64,000 nucleotides of DNA, from contig JAFGEQ010000012.1 of the NCBI GenBank assembly GCA_016931515.1, forward strand, positions 62,001 to 126,000, read 5' to 3'. A program made the position numbers and the translations under genes. Origin of the DNA: a candidate division CSSED10-310 bacterium. GTDB lineage: Bacteria > CSSED10-310. Of the stretch, positions 45,865 to 54,311 are shown in pieces. A model generated the notes under the pieces. The model had not been told where the DNA came from. It made no database searches and was given only the letters and a program-made list of their open reading frames with translations. Position 1 is the stretch's first letter. Every line of letters begins with the position of its first letter.

Positions 45865-48832
45865 TTTCTCAGTCTGGTTCCATGGACTGACCGTATTGCT
45901 ATTAAGTGGTTTAATAGCCACTCTGGTACCATTCTCAGCAGCACGACTTCCTTACTTTCTCCTGTTTTTTTCAATTATGATTGCGGGAGCAATTCTGATG
46001 GTCCGGTTCCTGCCTGGTCATCACAATTCCGAACCACTATCGATTTCCGTTCTTGATCGTGTGGTTTTCCTGTCCCTCTGGACGTCTCTGAATATCTTGA
46101 GTCTGAACACCGTTTTCCCGATCAAATCCGTACGCAACTATCCGGATCTTACCCGGTTGTATCCTCTGTTTTTTGTCATCGGATTGTTTATCCTGTTCGT
46201 CGTACTGCAGAAAAAAAGACTGTCTTTTCTCATGAAAGGCTGGATCATCCTCTTCATGATGACATCGTTTCCATATACGCGCGCGTTGGATCATCATGTT
46301 GTATCACTCGCTTTGCCCCTGATGGCTGTTTTGTACTCATTGCACCGCGATATGAACCGGCTGGCGGAATCGATTCACATATCCAGAATGACTCCGACAC
46401 TCATACTGATTACATGTGTTCCGTTCATCCGACTATCGCTATCGTTTCATCATCAGTATTCGGATGCCGTTCCGGAGATCCTGTTGGGGCTGACAGCTCT
46501 GGCCACCCTGATCCTGACCATCGCAGCCGGGCAGCAGGAACCACTGCGCACTCGGTTCATTGTGAGAACAGCAGTCGCCTCCCATGTCTTCTTGCTCCTC
46601 ATCCTCAGTATAATGAGAAGCATCTGGACTGCGTCATCGTGGGGGATCTGGAGTGTAATAACGTTCCGTCTCTGGATCAGCCTGTTACATCCCAATGCAA
46701 TCGCCATCTATCTCGCTTCGTCCATCATTCTACTCGAATTCAGACAGGCGAAGAAACATTTCAATTCTATATTCAGACTCTGCACAATATCGGCGGGAGC
46801 AATGCTCCTGCTGACACAGTCAAGAAACGCAGTGATCGTGTTTTGTGTCATGATTGTTCTGATCCTGGCAACCGGACCCTATTTCAATGGAAGCCCGCAT
46901 AGAAAATCGATTTATTTAGGCGCTTTTTTCGTGTTCGGCACGTTTGTTTCCGTATTGATGATCTGGCGGGTTGGATACCGACTGATCGATGTCGGAATGA
47001 TTTCCGACCGAATAGACCTGTGGAAAGCCTGCGTTGATGGGATCCATCACCATCCACTATTGGGTCACGGCCCCGGAGAGAAAGCCAAGTTGGCACAATA
47101 TGCAACTGGAACGTCGTCAAACAGCGATGAATTTCTCAGACTTTGGTTGAGTTGGGACCGATTGGGACGCCATTTCCATAATGTTTTTCTCGAATGGGTC
47201 TGGCTGTTTGGGCTCTCAGGCTTGATCACAATGATCGCCGGAGCGATAACCGCATGGAGAGGTCATAATCAGCGATCTGTAATCTGGATCTATAGTTTTG
47301 CCGTCCTGCTTTTTACTGCCCTGGTTGATTGTCCATTCTATTACCCGGCTCTTCTGGTGCTTATCACATCCATAACGGGATTTTGGCTGGCCTCATCCTT
47401 CCCTGGAAAAAGGCCATCAACACGGGGAAAACTGAATCAGGGGAAGCATCAACGATTGATCTGGTCTCTCGCGATCGCTGCAGTTTATATGGTCTTTCTC
47501 TTTCCCATGACCTGGAAATGTTACGTTATCGCATCCGGATGGAATGATTCATTACCGGATGAATCAATCCACAAGTTTCAGCTGGCTGCCGAAGGAATCT
47601 ATCCGTCGGCACGGGCGGCGAACCGGATGGTGGAGATCATGCTGAACCAGAATGTCTGTGTGGAAGCGCAAATTTTTCTGGAGACGTATCTTCGGGATAC
47701 CTGCCACCAGACACAGGATCTGCTCAGAATTCTAGCCTGGCTGACGCCGGATGAAGCCAAGAGAACCTGTCTGCTGAAAACCGCATGGCAAAAGGACCCG
47801 AAAGGACTGTTGTCAGACAATCTGATCGCTGAGTTGATGCTCAGCCGCTATGACTCCGCATCAGAGAACAGCGTCCGCTGGTTTCAACGCAGCATTTTTA
47901 GCGATTCACACTTGGTTGCGGATTTAAGAAAATACGGGAAAAAGAGGAATGATGGAGTCTGGCTGGATGCGTCGGGTATGAAAGATTTCCTTTCAGATCG
48001 GGATCTGCCTCTTACTGACTGCGAACTGCACTATCCAGGCAGGTTGATCGCAATCGAAGATCACCTGACCGCCATTGAAAGAAATCTGTCTTCGAATGAA
48101 GAAATTGATCCGCGCGTTCTTGAAAATGATCGAAGGAACTTTTTGAACAGTGCTATAAACAGCGATGATTTTATCAGGGCTACACGTCTTCTGAATACAT
48201 GGAAATTAAATCTTCAGGATTCACTTGATGGACAGGATATTGATACATTCAACTCATCTGGTCCGTCTGATTACGCAATTATTCAGGCAAGGAAGGCCGT
48301 GCGGGAGCACGATTTCGGACGGGCAGGGCGTTACCTGGAATCCTTAAGAGGTAGCGACAGTGTTAGTGCAGAATGGTTTTACCTGAGTGGTTTGGTAGAA
48401 GCATCTCGAAATCAATGGCCGGAAGCTCTTGCATCTTTCGATGATGCGGTTGAGAAATCGCCGAATGATGTCCGCTTTCTTGTGGAAAAAGGAGTCGCTC
48501 TGTACCACAATGGACGAAAACTACAGGCTCTTCAGCTCTTCTCTGAAGTAATCAAACGCTCACCATGGATCGTCACAGCGAGAGTGTACACCGGGATTAT
48601 TCTTTTTGAATCCGGTCGCTTTGAAGAGGCACTCCCGCACTTGGAAATAGTACTGCAGATGGTCCCCTATGATCCATGGTCCTACTTCAATCTATATAAA
48701 TGTCTCCAGTCGATCCCTGGTAAGGATACCCAGAGTCAAGAAGTGTTAAGTAAAATGAGATGTATGTTTCCGGAGCAGGCCTTACCTGAGGAGATCAGAG
48801 AAAGAATTGAAGAACAGCATTATGTTGAGTGA
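45854..48832 (+). CDS. O-antigen-ligase-type membrane protein with TPR tail
   Basis: About 992 residues. The N-terminal about 560 residues contain roughly a dozen membrane helices and the Wzy_C/O-antigen-ligase region: a GHGPGE motif with a large extracellular loop, then HFHNVFLEWVWLFG. The rest is soluble, with TPR-like repeats most clear near residues 830-960 (ARVYTGIILFESGRFEEALP). Proteins of this type join polymerised glycans to an acceptor or glycosylate proteins; the acceptor is unknown. The ATG at 45854 overlaps the kinase gene by 11 nt. The TPR tail could bind the target protein or other enzymes (inference). Confidence 0.78.
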   Translation: MRHDFSVWFHGLTVLLLSGLIATLVPFSAARLPYFLLFFSIMIAGAILMVRFLPGHHNSEPLSISVLDRVVFLSLWTSLNILSLNTVFPIKSVRNYPDLTRLYPLFFVIGLFILFVVLQKKRLSFLMKGWIILFMMTSFPYTRALDHHVVSLALPLMAVLYSLHRDMNRLAESIHISRMTPTLILITCVPFIRLSLSFHHQYSDAVPEILLGLTALATLILTIAAGQQEPLRTRFIVRTAVASHVFLLLILSIMRSIWTASSWGIWSVITFRLWISLLHPNAIAIYLASSIILLEFRQAKKHFNSIFRLCTISAGAMLLLTQSRNAVIVFCVMIVLILATGPYFNGSPHRKSIYLGAFFVFGTFVSVLMIWRVGYRLIDVGMISDRIDLWKACVDGIHHHPLLGHGPGEKAKLAQYATGTSSNSDEFLRLWLSWDRLGRHFHNVFLEWVWLFGLSGLITMIAGAITAWRGHNQRSVIWIYSFAVLLFTALVDCPFYYPALLVLITSITGFWLASSFPGKRPSTRGKLNQGKHQRLIWSLAIAAVYMVFLFPMTWKCYVIASGWNDSLPDESIHKFQLAAEGIYPSARAANRMVEIMLNQNVCVEAQIFLETYLRDTCHQTQDLLRILAWLTPDEAKRTCLLKTAWQKDPKGLLSDNLIAELMLSRYDSASENSVRWFQRSIFSDSHLVADLRKYGKKRNDGVWLDASGMKDFLSDRDLPLTDCELHYPGRLIAIEDHLTAIERNLSSNEEIDPRVLENDRRNFLNSAINSDDFIRATRLLNTWKLNLQDSLDGQDIDTFNSSGPSDYAIIQARKAVREHDFGRAGRYLESLRGSDSVSAEWFYLSGLVEASRNQWPEALASFDDAVEKSPNDVRFLVEKGVALYHNGRKLQALQLFSEVIKRSPWIVTARVYTGIILFESGRFEEALPHLEIVLQMVPYDPWSYFNLYKCLQSIPGKDTQSQEVLSKMRCMFPEQALPEEIRERIEEQHYVE

Positions 48833-51266
48833 TAAATCATCGTTTAGTTTGAAAACAAGGATTCTGATCGGATGTCTGCTGTTCCTGTTTTTTTTCTCCC
48901 TCTATCTCCAAACAAGTGCGAACCAGGTATATACAGCCGACTGTGGTGAGCTGATCGCTGCATCTCAGGTTTTAGGCATACCTCATGCAACCGGCTATGG
49001 TATCTTCTGCCAGCTCAATCGGTTCGCTTCCATCAGTATTCCACTGGGCAATGTCGCATCCAGAATGTCTTTTGCAGCAGCCTTTTCAGGTGCCTGTGCC
49101 GTCTTATTTTTTTATCTCTTTTTATTGTCATTGTTTTCTTGGCCATCCTCCGTTCTGGGCTCCGGCCTTCTCGGAATGTCGTACACATTCTGGTCGCAAA
49201 CAACGATCCAGGAAGTCTATGCCCTACATATCTGTCTCCTGTGCATGACCCTGTATCTCGCCAAGGAATCCACCAAACAACAGCATGGGAAAACACTGAT
49301 GCTTCTGTTTTTCTTCGCAGGACTGGCAGTGACGCATCATCTTTTGATCATCCTGTTCCTTCCTGTTCTCGCAATATATTTCTATCCCTACACTTTTCGA
49401 AGAGTAAGGAGGAGAACTTACAGTCAGGTAATCGTTGTCAATTCAATTTTATTTATTCTCGGACTTTCTACATTGTTCTATTTTCCTTTGAGATCCCAGG
49501 TCAATTGCGAATTCCGATGGCTGGCCTGTCATGACTGGAGAGGATTTCTCTTTCATGTAACAGGGCAACAGTTTCGTGGTATAATGTTTAATCAACCACT
49601 TAAAGAAATTCTTTCAAATATCTGGTTTTACAAAACAAAACTACTTTTACAATTCCCAACCTGGATCCTGTTTTTTGCCGTTCCGGGCTGGTGGATCCTG
49701 TATAAATACCATCGAAGAGACTGGTTTGTAATGAATGCGTCTTTTTTCTTATGCGCATTCTTCTTTCTAAACTATCGGATCATAGATATAGAGGTCTACT
49801 ACATCCAAAGTTACATACCGGTTATCGTGTTCATTCTTGCCTGTTTTGAGTTTGCCTTTTATGAATTAATCAAGCGAAAACGTTTACTTGCATGGATAAT
49901 CGGGATACCTGTAATCAGTGGAATTCTGATCTCGATGCTTCTGCGCAATTATTGGTTCAACGATCGATCAAGAAATCACCTCTGTTATGAATGGGGAATT
50001 AATGTCTACAACTGTGTCCCGCCCGGCGGAATACTGGTAACGCAGGGCTGGAGTTCTCCTTTTACGTTTCTGTATCTAGACCACGTGTTATGCTATCGTC
50101 CGGATATTCTGTTCATAGTGGATTACAAGGGAAATATCTTCCACCAGGCGCTGACGGAGCACTGGGAAATACCGATAGTCTCTACATTGCCCTTTGATAT
50201 ACCCGGAATTCAGGAGCGATCATTTGGGATTTACGGTGTCAACTACAAGTTTCACACCGGATACAATCTGGAGTATGAGTTTTCCGCCGGTGAAGCGTTG
50301 ATACGAAAACGGTGTTTAATGGATGATTCTTTGTTTTTGGATTTTCACAGCCGTGCTCTGAAAGCAAAATATTGGATCATCCAGGGGTATTGGGCACTGG
50401 AGACTGATCAGTTAAATCAGGCGGATCGATATTTTCATGAAGCCGAAAGCATTGCATCAGATAATTCTTTGATTTTCAATAACTTATCATGCGTCTATTT
50501 CGAACAGGAACGGTATTCTGAAGCGGAAAGAATCGTACGACATTCCCTGGCACTGGATCCGAATCTGATCCCGGCTCGTCACAATCTCGGGAATATCCTT
50601 GTGAGACAGGGTCGATACCATGACGCCATCGATGTATTCGAAGCGATCGGTGATAATCCGATTTCCCTTGGCAGGCACAGGGAAGCACTCGGGTATTTGT
50701 ATCTTCTGACAGGAGACTGCCGGCGAGCTGTCAAACAGCTCCAAAGAGCCAGTACCCTCTCACTTGACTCTCGAACCGTCAGAATTAACCTGGGAACCGC
50801 ACAACATCAGTGCAGCGATTTGAATCAGGCGCTTGCGACGTTCGATTCCCTGTCCGCAGAATTCCCGGATGATCCGGACATCCTTATCAATCGAGCGAAT
50901 GTGTTCGTTTCTCTGCATCGATTTGGTGAAGCAGAACATGACATAAGAGAAGCAATGATGCTGGAGCCGGATCGGGTGGAAGCAATCTTGACACTCGCGA
51001 CAATTCTAGGTGAGACGGATCGTGTCGACGAAGCTCTGACTGTTTTGACGGAACTTTCTACCCGCTTTCCAGAGCAGACGGCCATTCTGAATAACCTGGG
51101 ACTCTTACACTACCGGAAAGGTGATTTTTCAACGGCTTTGAAATACTGGGAACAATCGATTGATCTTAATCCGAAACAGGACCATATCCGTCAGAATCTT
51201 CGACAACTGCGTTTTGATCATGGCCGTTTAGAATTATTGACAAAGAAAGATAATTCTGTTTTATAA
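48822..51266 (+). CDS. DUF2723-type membrane protein with TPR tail
   Basis: About 814 residues. The N-terminus has the DUF2723 pattern (YTADCGELIAASQVLGIPHA followed by TGYG), typical of GT-C-like membrane proteins, with about ten helices up to residue 400. A soluble segment follows, then at least six TPR repeats (about 510-800; for example ALGYLYLLTGDCRRAVKQL). Family members are proposed glycosyltransferases, with the N-terminal aspartate as candidate catalytic residue; no reaction is proven for this one. The start at 48822 overlaps the previous gene by 11 nt. It repeats the layout of its neighbour: a membrane enzyme plus TPR. Confidence 0.75.
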   Translation: MLSDKSSFSLKTRILIGCLLFLFFFSLYLQTSANQVYTADCGELIAASQVLGIPHATGYGIFCQLNRFASISIPLGNVASRMSFAAAFSGACAVLFFYLFLLSLFSWPSSVLGSGLLGMSYTFWSQTTIQEVYALHICLLCMTLYLAKESTKQQHGKTLMLLFFFAGLAVTHHLLIILFLPVLAIYFYPYTFRRVRRRTYSQVIVVNSILFILGLSTLFYFPLRSQVNCEFRWLACHDWRGFLFHVTGQQFRGIMFNQPLKEILSNIWFYKTKLLLQFPTWILFFAVPGWWILYKYHRRDWFVMNASFFLCAFFFLNYRIIDIEVYYIQSYIPVIVFILACFEFAFYELIKRKRLLAWIIGIPVISGILISMLLRNYWFNDRSRNHLCYEWGINVYNCVPPGGILVTQGWSSPFTFLYLDHVLCYRPDILFIVDYKGNIFHQALTEHWEIPIVSTLPFDIPGIQERSFGIYGVNYKFHTGYNLEYEFSAGEALIRKRCLMDDSLFLDFHSRALKAKYWIIQGYWALETDQLNQADRYFHEAESIASDNSLIFNNLSCVYFEQERYSEAERIVRHSLALDPNLIPARHNLGNILVRQGRYHDAIDVFEAIGDNPISLGRHREALGYLYLLTGDCRRAVKQLQRASTLSLDSRTVRINLGTAQHQCSDLNQALATFDSLSAEFPDDPDILINRANVFVSLHRFGEAEHDIREAMMLEPDRVEAILTLATILGETDRVDEALTVLTELSTRFPEQTAILNNLGLLHYRKGDFSTALKYWEQSIDLNPKQDHIRQNLRQLRFDHGRLELLTKKDNSVL

Positions 51267-51319
51267 TCTTTGGTGGTTGTGTTTTGGTAAAATGAATAAT
51301 CAGGAGTGAGGAGTTGGTA

Positions 51320-52987
51320 ATGAAATACTGCATTCTTATTGCGTTGTCTGTGATGATCTGTCTGGGAGCACCGGTGTTCGCCGCTTCTTCCAGTCAGCAT
51401 GTGCCGCTTTCCGAGATTCAAACTCAATCACAAATGATGAAAGGCATTGAATCATTGGTGATTCTAAACCAGTGGCACCCGGTAAAAGACCTGCTCAGAG
51501 CCCGAGAGTATTATGTTTCTGAGTTATTACTGAATCAGCCTGGCCAAGCCGCACAACAGTTGCAATCAGAACATCCCGCGTCATCGAACGGGCTGCTGCA
51601 TCCACCCATGGCATGGGAACTACTGTCGATGGTTCCGGACGCACGTTTGTATTCCGTATTCACCGCTGCAGACCTGGGTGGTTATGGAGACAACAACCCA
51701 CCGTATGAACCATCCAACCCCTCGCCGGCAGACGGCGCGACCAATGTATCACGAGAAACTGTTAATTTAACCTGGATTGGTGGCGATCCGGATGCAGGAG
51801 ATCTGGTATATTACGACCTCTATTTCGGAACATCAGCCGTACCTCCACTTTATGCTTCCAATCTTACGATGACATCCTACACCGTAACCAGCCTGGTTCC
51901 GGGAACAGTCTATAACTGGAAAATTGTAGCCAGAGACAACTGGGATGCTGAAACAGAAGGACCGGACTGGAGTTTCACGACACAAGCCAACAATCCACCA
52001 TCAGCGCCTGTGAATCCCATCCCTTCAAACGGAGCTACTGAAGTCGATCGCAATGCAAACCTTTCCTGGGAATGTAACGATCCGGATGTGAGTGACACCC
52101 TGTTGTTCGATGTCTATTTCGGAACATCCAACCCGCCTCCCATGGCTGTTTCAAATATCTCGGCATTGACCTATGATCCCGGGGAAATGACCGGTGGAGT
52201 GATGTACTATTGGCAGATCGTTGCGCGTGATACATGGGATGCCGAAACTCCCGGTCCTGTATGGTATTTCACAACATCCACCGCTGACAACCAACCGCCT
52301 TACACGCCATCCGATCCATTCCCGGTCAACGGCAGCACCGGTGTTGATATCAATTTGATCCTTTCCTGGCAGGGTGGCGATCCCGATGCCGGGGATACAG
52401 TCTCTTACGATCTGTATTTCGGTGAAACAAGCAATCCTCCGCTGGAGGCCCGGAACCTGACCGCGACATCCTACAGCCTGCAGACATTGGAGCAGGGAAG
52501 ACTATATTACTGGTTCATTATTGCCCGTGATTCGCACTCCGCCGAAACAGAGGGTCCGTTGTGGAATTTTGTTACATATATGCAACCAACTCCGACACCA
52601 CCCAATCCGACTCCGACACCAGAGCCTTGTGTGGAGTATTCGGTCACACTCGATATGGGCTCCAACTATTTCTGCCCGGGTGACACGTGCTACCTGGATG
52701 CGATCATCTGTAATCCCGGTGAACCCCAGTATTTGCCGTTGTGGATTATTCTGGATATCGAGGGATTGTTCTGGTTTGCGCCAAGCTGGAGCAGTGAAAT
52801 TGACTATTATATCAGTTCGCCGATTCCCTCCGGATGGTCCCGGATATCCATACTACCTCCATTTGCCTGGCCGAATATCGATCATCAGTATTCCGGTGCC
52901 ATATTCTGGGGCGCCATGACCACAACCCAGTTCTCATTACTCGGCAATTACGACTCCTACACATTTGGCTGGGGTCCCTGTTTGTAA
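51320..52987 (+). CDS. Secreted FN3-repeat protein with shared C-terminal module
   Basis: The signal peptide (MKYCILIALSVMICLGAPVF) has cleavage near VFAA. A predicted helical segment (about 25-110) is followed by three FN3-like repeats (about 125-420), a short Pro/Thr linker and a C-terminal module of about 119 residues that matches the end of the protein at 2-3427: a hydrophobic LDIEGLFWFAPSW block and later FAWPNIDHQYSG and YTFGWG. No enzyme motif is seen, so it is probably a structural or adhesive surface protein. GAGGAG lies six bases before the ATG. Surrounded by its own leader and a perfect terminator, it is likely monocistronic. Confidence 0.8.
   Translation: MKYCILIALSVMICLGAPVFAASSSQHVPLSEIQTQSQMMKGIESLVILNQWHPVKDLLRAREYYVSELLLNQPGQAAQQLQSEHPASSNGLLHPPMAWELLSMVPDARLYSVFTAADLGGYGDNNPPYEPSNPSPADGATNVSRETVNLTWIGGDPDAGDLVYYDLYFGTSAVPPLYASNLTMTSYTVTSLVPGTVYNWKIVARDNWDAETEGPDWSFTTQANNPPSAPVNPIPSNGATEVDRNANLSWECNDPDVSDTLLFDVYFGTSNPPPMAVSNISALTYDPGEMTGGVMYYWQIVARDTWDAETPGPVWYFTTSTADNQPPYTPSDPFPVNGSTGVDINLILSWQGGDPDAGDTVSYDLYFGETSNPPLEARNLTATSYSLQTLEQGRLYYWFIIARDSHSAETEGPLWNFVTYMQPTPTPPNPTPTPEPCVEYSVTLDMGSNYFCPGDTCYLDAIICNPGEPQYLPLWIILDIEGLFWFAPSWSSEIDYYISSPIPSGWSRISILPPFAWPNIDHQYSGAIFWGAMTTTQFSLLGNYDSYTFGWGPCL
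51694..52578 (+). repeat. Three tandem FN3-like domain repeats
   Basis: Three in-frame units of about 295 bp (about 51694-51988, 51989-52284, 52285-52578). Each contains a PP(Y)xPSxPxPxxG start, a GDPDAGD-type turn, YDLYFGTS or similar, and a YYWxIVARDxWDAETxGP end. The units are divergent at the DNA level, so they are old duplications. Confidence 0.8.
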
Positions 52988-53006
52988 GGCAGTTATATTG
53001 AAATTC

Positions 53007-53035
53007 AAGGCCGGCTTGTAAGCCGGCCTTTTTTA
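53007..53035 (+). terminator. Strong rho-independent terminator
   Basis: A perfect 10-bp stem (AAGGCCGGCT / AGCCGGCCTT) with a TGTA loop is followed by a run of T, 20 nt after the stop of the FN3 protein gene. Confidence 0.92.
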
Positions 53036-53048
53036 TTCCTCAGAGAGC

Positions 53049-53077
53049 TTGATTTTTTTTCGATATACGGTTATAGA
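53049..53077 (+). promoter_or_regulatory. Candidate promoter with long leader before double winged-helix gene
   Basis: TTGATT (53049-53054) and TATAGA (53072-53077) with a 17-nt spacer. Transcripts from here would have a leader of about 150 nt. The leader contains a direct repeat ATACCGTC at 53168-53175 and 53180-53187, 12 nt apart. Confidence 0.45.
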
Positions 53078-53234
53078 TTGCTTTGGACCCATTACGGGGG
53101 ACTGTCGCACGATCGATTGGATTCTTTAGCGGGCTTATTTTCCGTGAACGGATCATCCAGCTATCGGATACCGTCTGGCATACCGTCGAATCAAAAAGGA
53201 TATTGGCATAGTATAAGTTTAAAAGGAGAACACT

Positions 53235-54128
53235 ATGGAGATGTGGGAATTATTTCTCAAAGGGCTTGCGAAAACATTCGAAGAATTCGCACTGAAAATG
53301 ATTGAGAAAGGGCAGAAAGACATAGCCGGCGCACAGTCTCAGCAGAAGGCCAGATGGGTACACACTGAGGCTTCTGCACAGGCTGCGGAGGATAAAACAT
53401 CGCAGCAGCCGGTACCTTCATTTGTCGATTCAAAAGAAGTTAAGGGTAAAATCATGCAGATCATGATTAATAATCCGGATGGGTTGACGATGAAGGCGAT
53501 TGCCAAAGAACTCGATCTCCAATGGCACTTCGTGAGAGTGCCTATTCGTGAACTTCTGGCGGATGGGAAAATGGTTAAAAATGATTTGCTTTATATGCTG
53601 CCGGAGGCATCGAAAAAGGCTGCCGGGGCGGAATCGGGTCGACATACATCGGAAAAGGGCAGAAGTCGAAATCGGCAGGAGGAAACGGTGGTGCTCGACG
53701 ACACGGCTGCTTTCATGCGATCACTCAAAGCTGATCTTGTTTATCCGATAGTGCCTGAGGAAAAAACGGAGATCGAAAAAGAGGCTCCAGTCAGTACTGA
53801 AATTTCGGAGAGTCCCTCTGAAGCGAAACCTTCAGCACAGACATCCGGCAGAACGGAAGGTTCACCGAGACGCCGGGTTGTCGACGCAACGCGGCTTGAA
53901 CAGAAGCCGAAGTCCGAAACACCGCTTAGCACGATGTCGACACGTGATCGGGAGCGCATGCGGTACCGGATTATGACTGCGTTACGGGGGCGACCGGAAG
54001 GTTTAACTTTGGAGAAGCTTGCCGTAGTGGTCGGCATGGAGTCGTCTTTGATTCAGCCAATCATCAACGAACTGCACTCCGAGATTAAAATTATCACCGT
54101 TGAGGGCGATAAATACAAGCTGCCCTGA
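53235..54128 (+). CDS. Double winged-helix protein with disordered linker
   Basis: About 297 residues. An N-terminal amphipathic segment is followed by a winged-helix-like domain (about 70-120: NNPDGLTMKAIAKELDLQWH), a long charged Ser/Glu/Lys/Pro-rich linker (about 125-235) and a second winged-helix-like domain (about 238-297: RGRPEGLTLEKLAVVVGMES). Both have the shape of small helix-turn-helix modules, each with a PEGLT/PDGLT lead-in. I do not recognise a family. It could bind DNA or act as a protein-protein hub. AAGGAG lies seven bases before the ATG. No operon partner overlaps it. Confidence 0.6.
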   Translation: MEMWELFLKGLAKTFEEFALKMIEKGQKDIAGAQSQQKARWVHTEASAQAAEDKTSQQPVPSFVDSKEVKGKIMQIMINNPDGLTMKAIAKELDLQWHFVRVPIRELLADGKMVKNDLLYMLPEASKKAAGAESGRHTSEKGRSRNRQEETVVLDDTAAFMRSLKADLVYPIVPEEKTEIEKEAPVSTEISESPSEAKPSAQTSGRTEGSPRRRVVDATRLEQKPKSETPLSTMSTRDRERMRYRIMTALRGRPEGLTLEKLAVVVGMESSLIQPIINELHSEIKIITVEGDKYKLP

Positions 54129-54311
54129 TTTTTTGGAGCGTCGTGATCTTTCGAAAGTAATGCCGGGAGTTTGATTTTTGCCCAGCACATTAACCGTAAT
54201 TTTCAGTGGACTTATTCCTGATTTTCATGTTTGATACGCACGGTATTGATCCGGCAATGATTTGCTTGTCGGATAATTTGAAAATGACCAACTGGAGACT
54301 GGAGGGTATCC

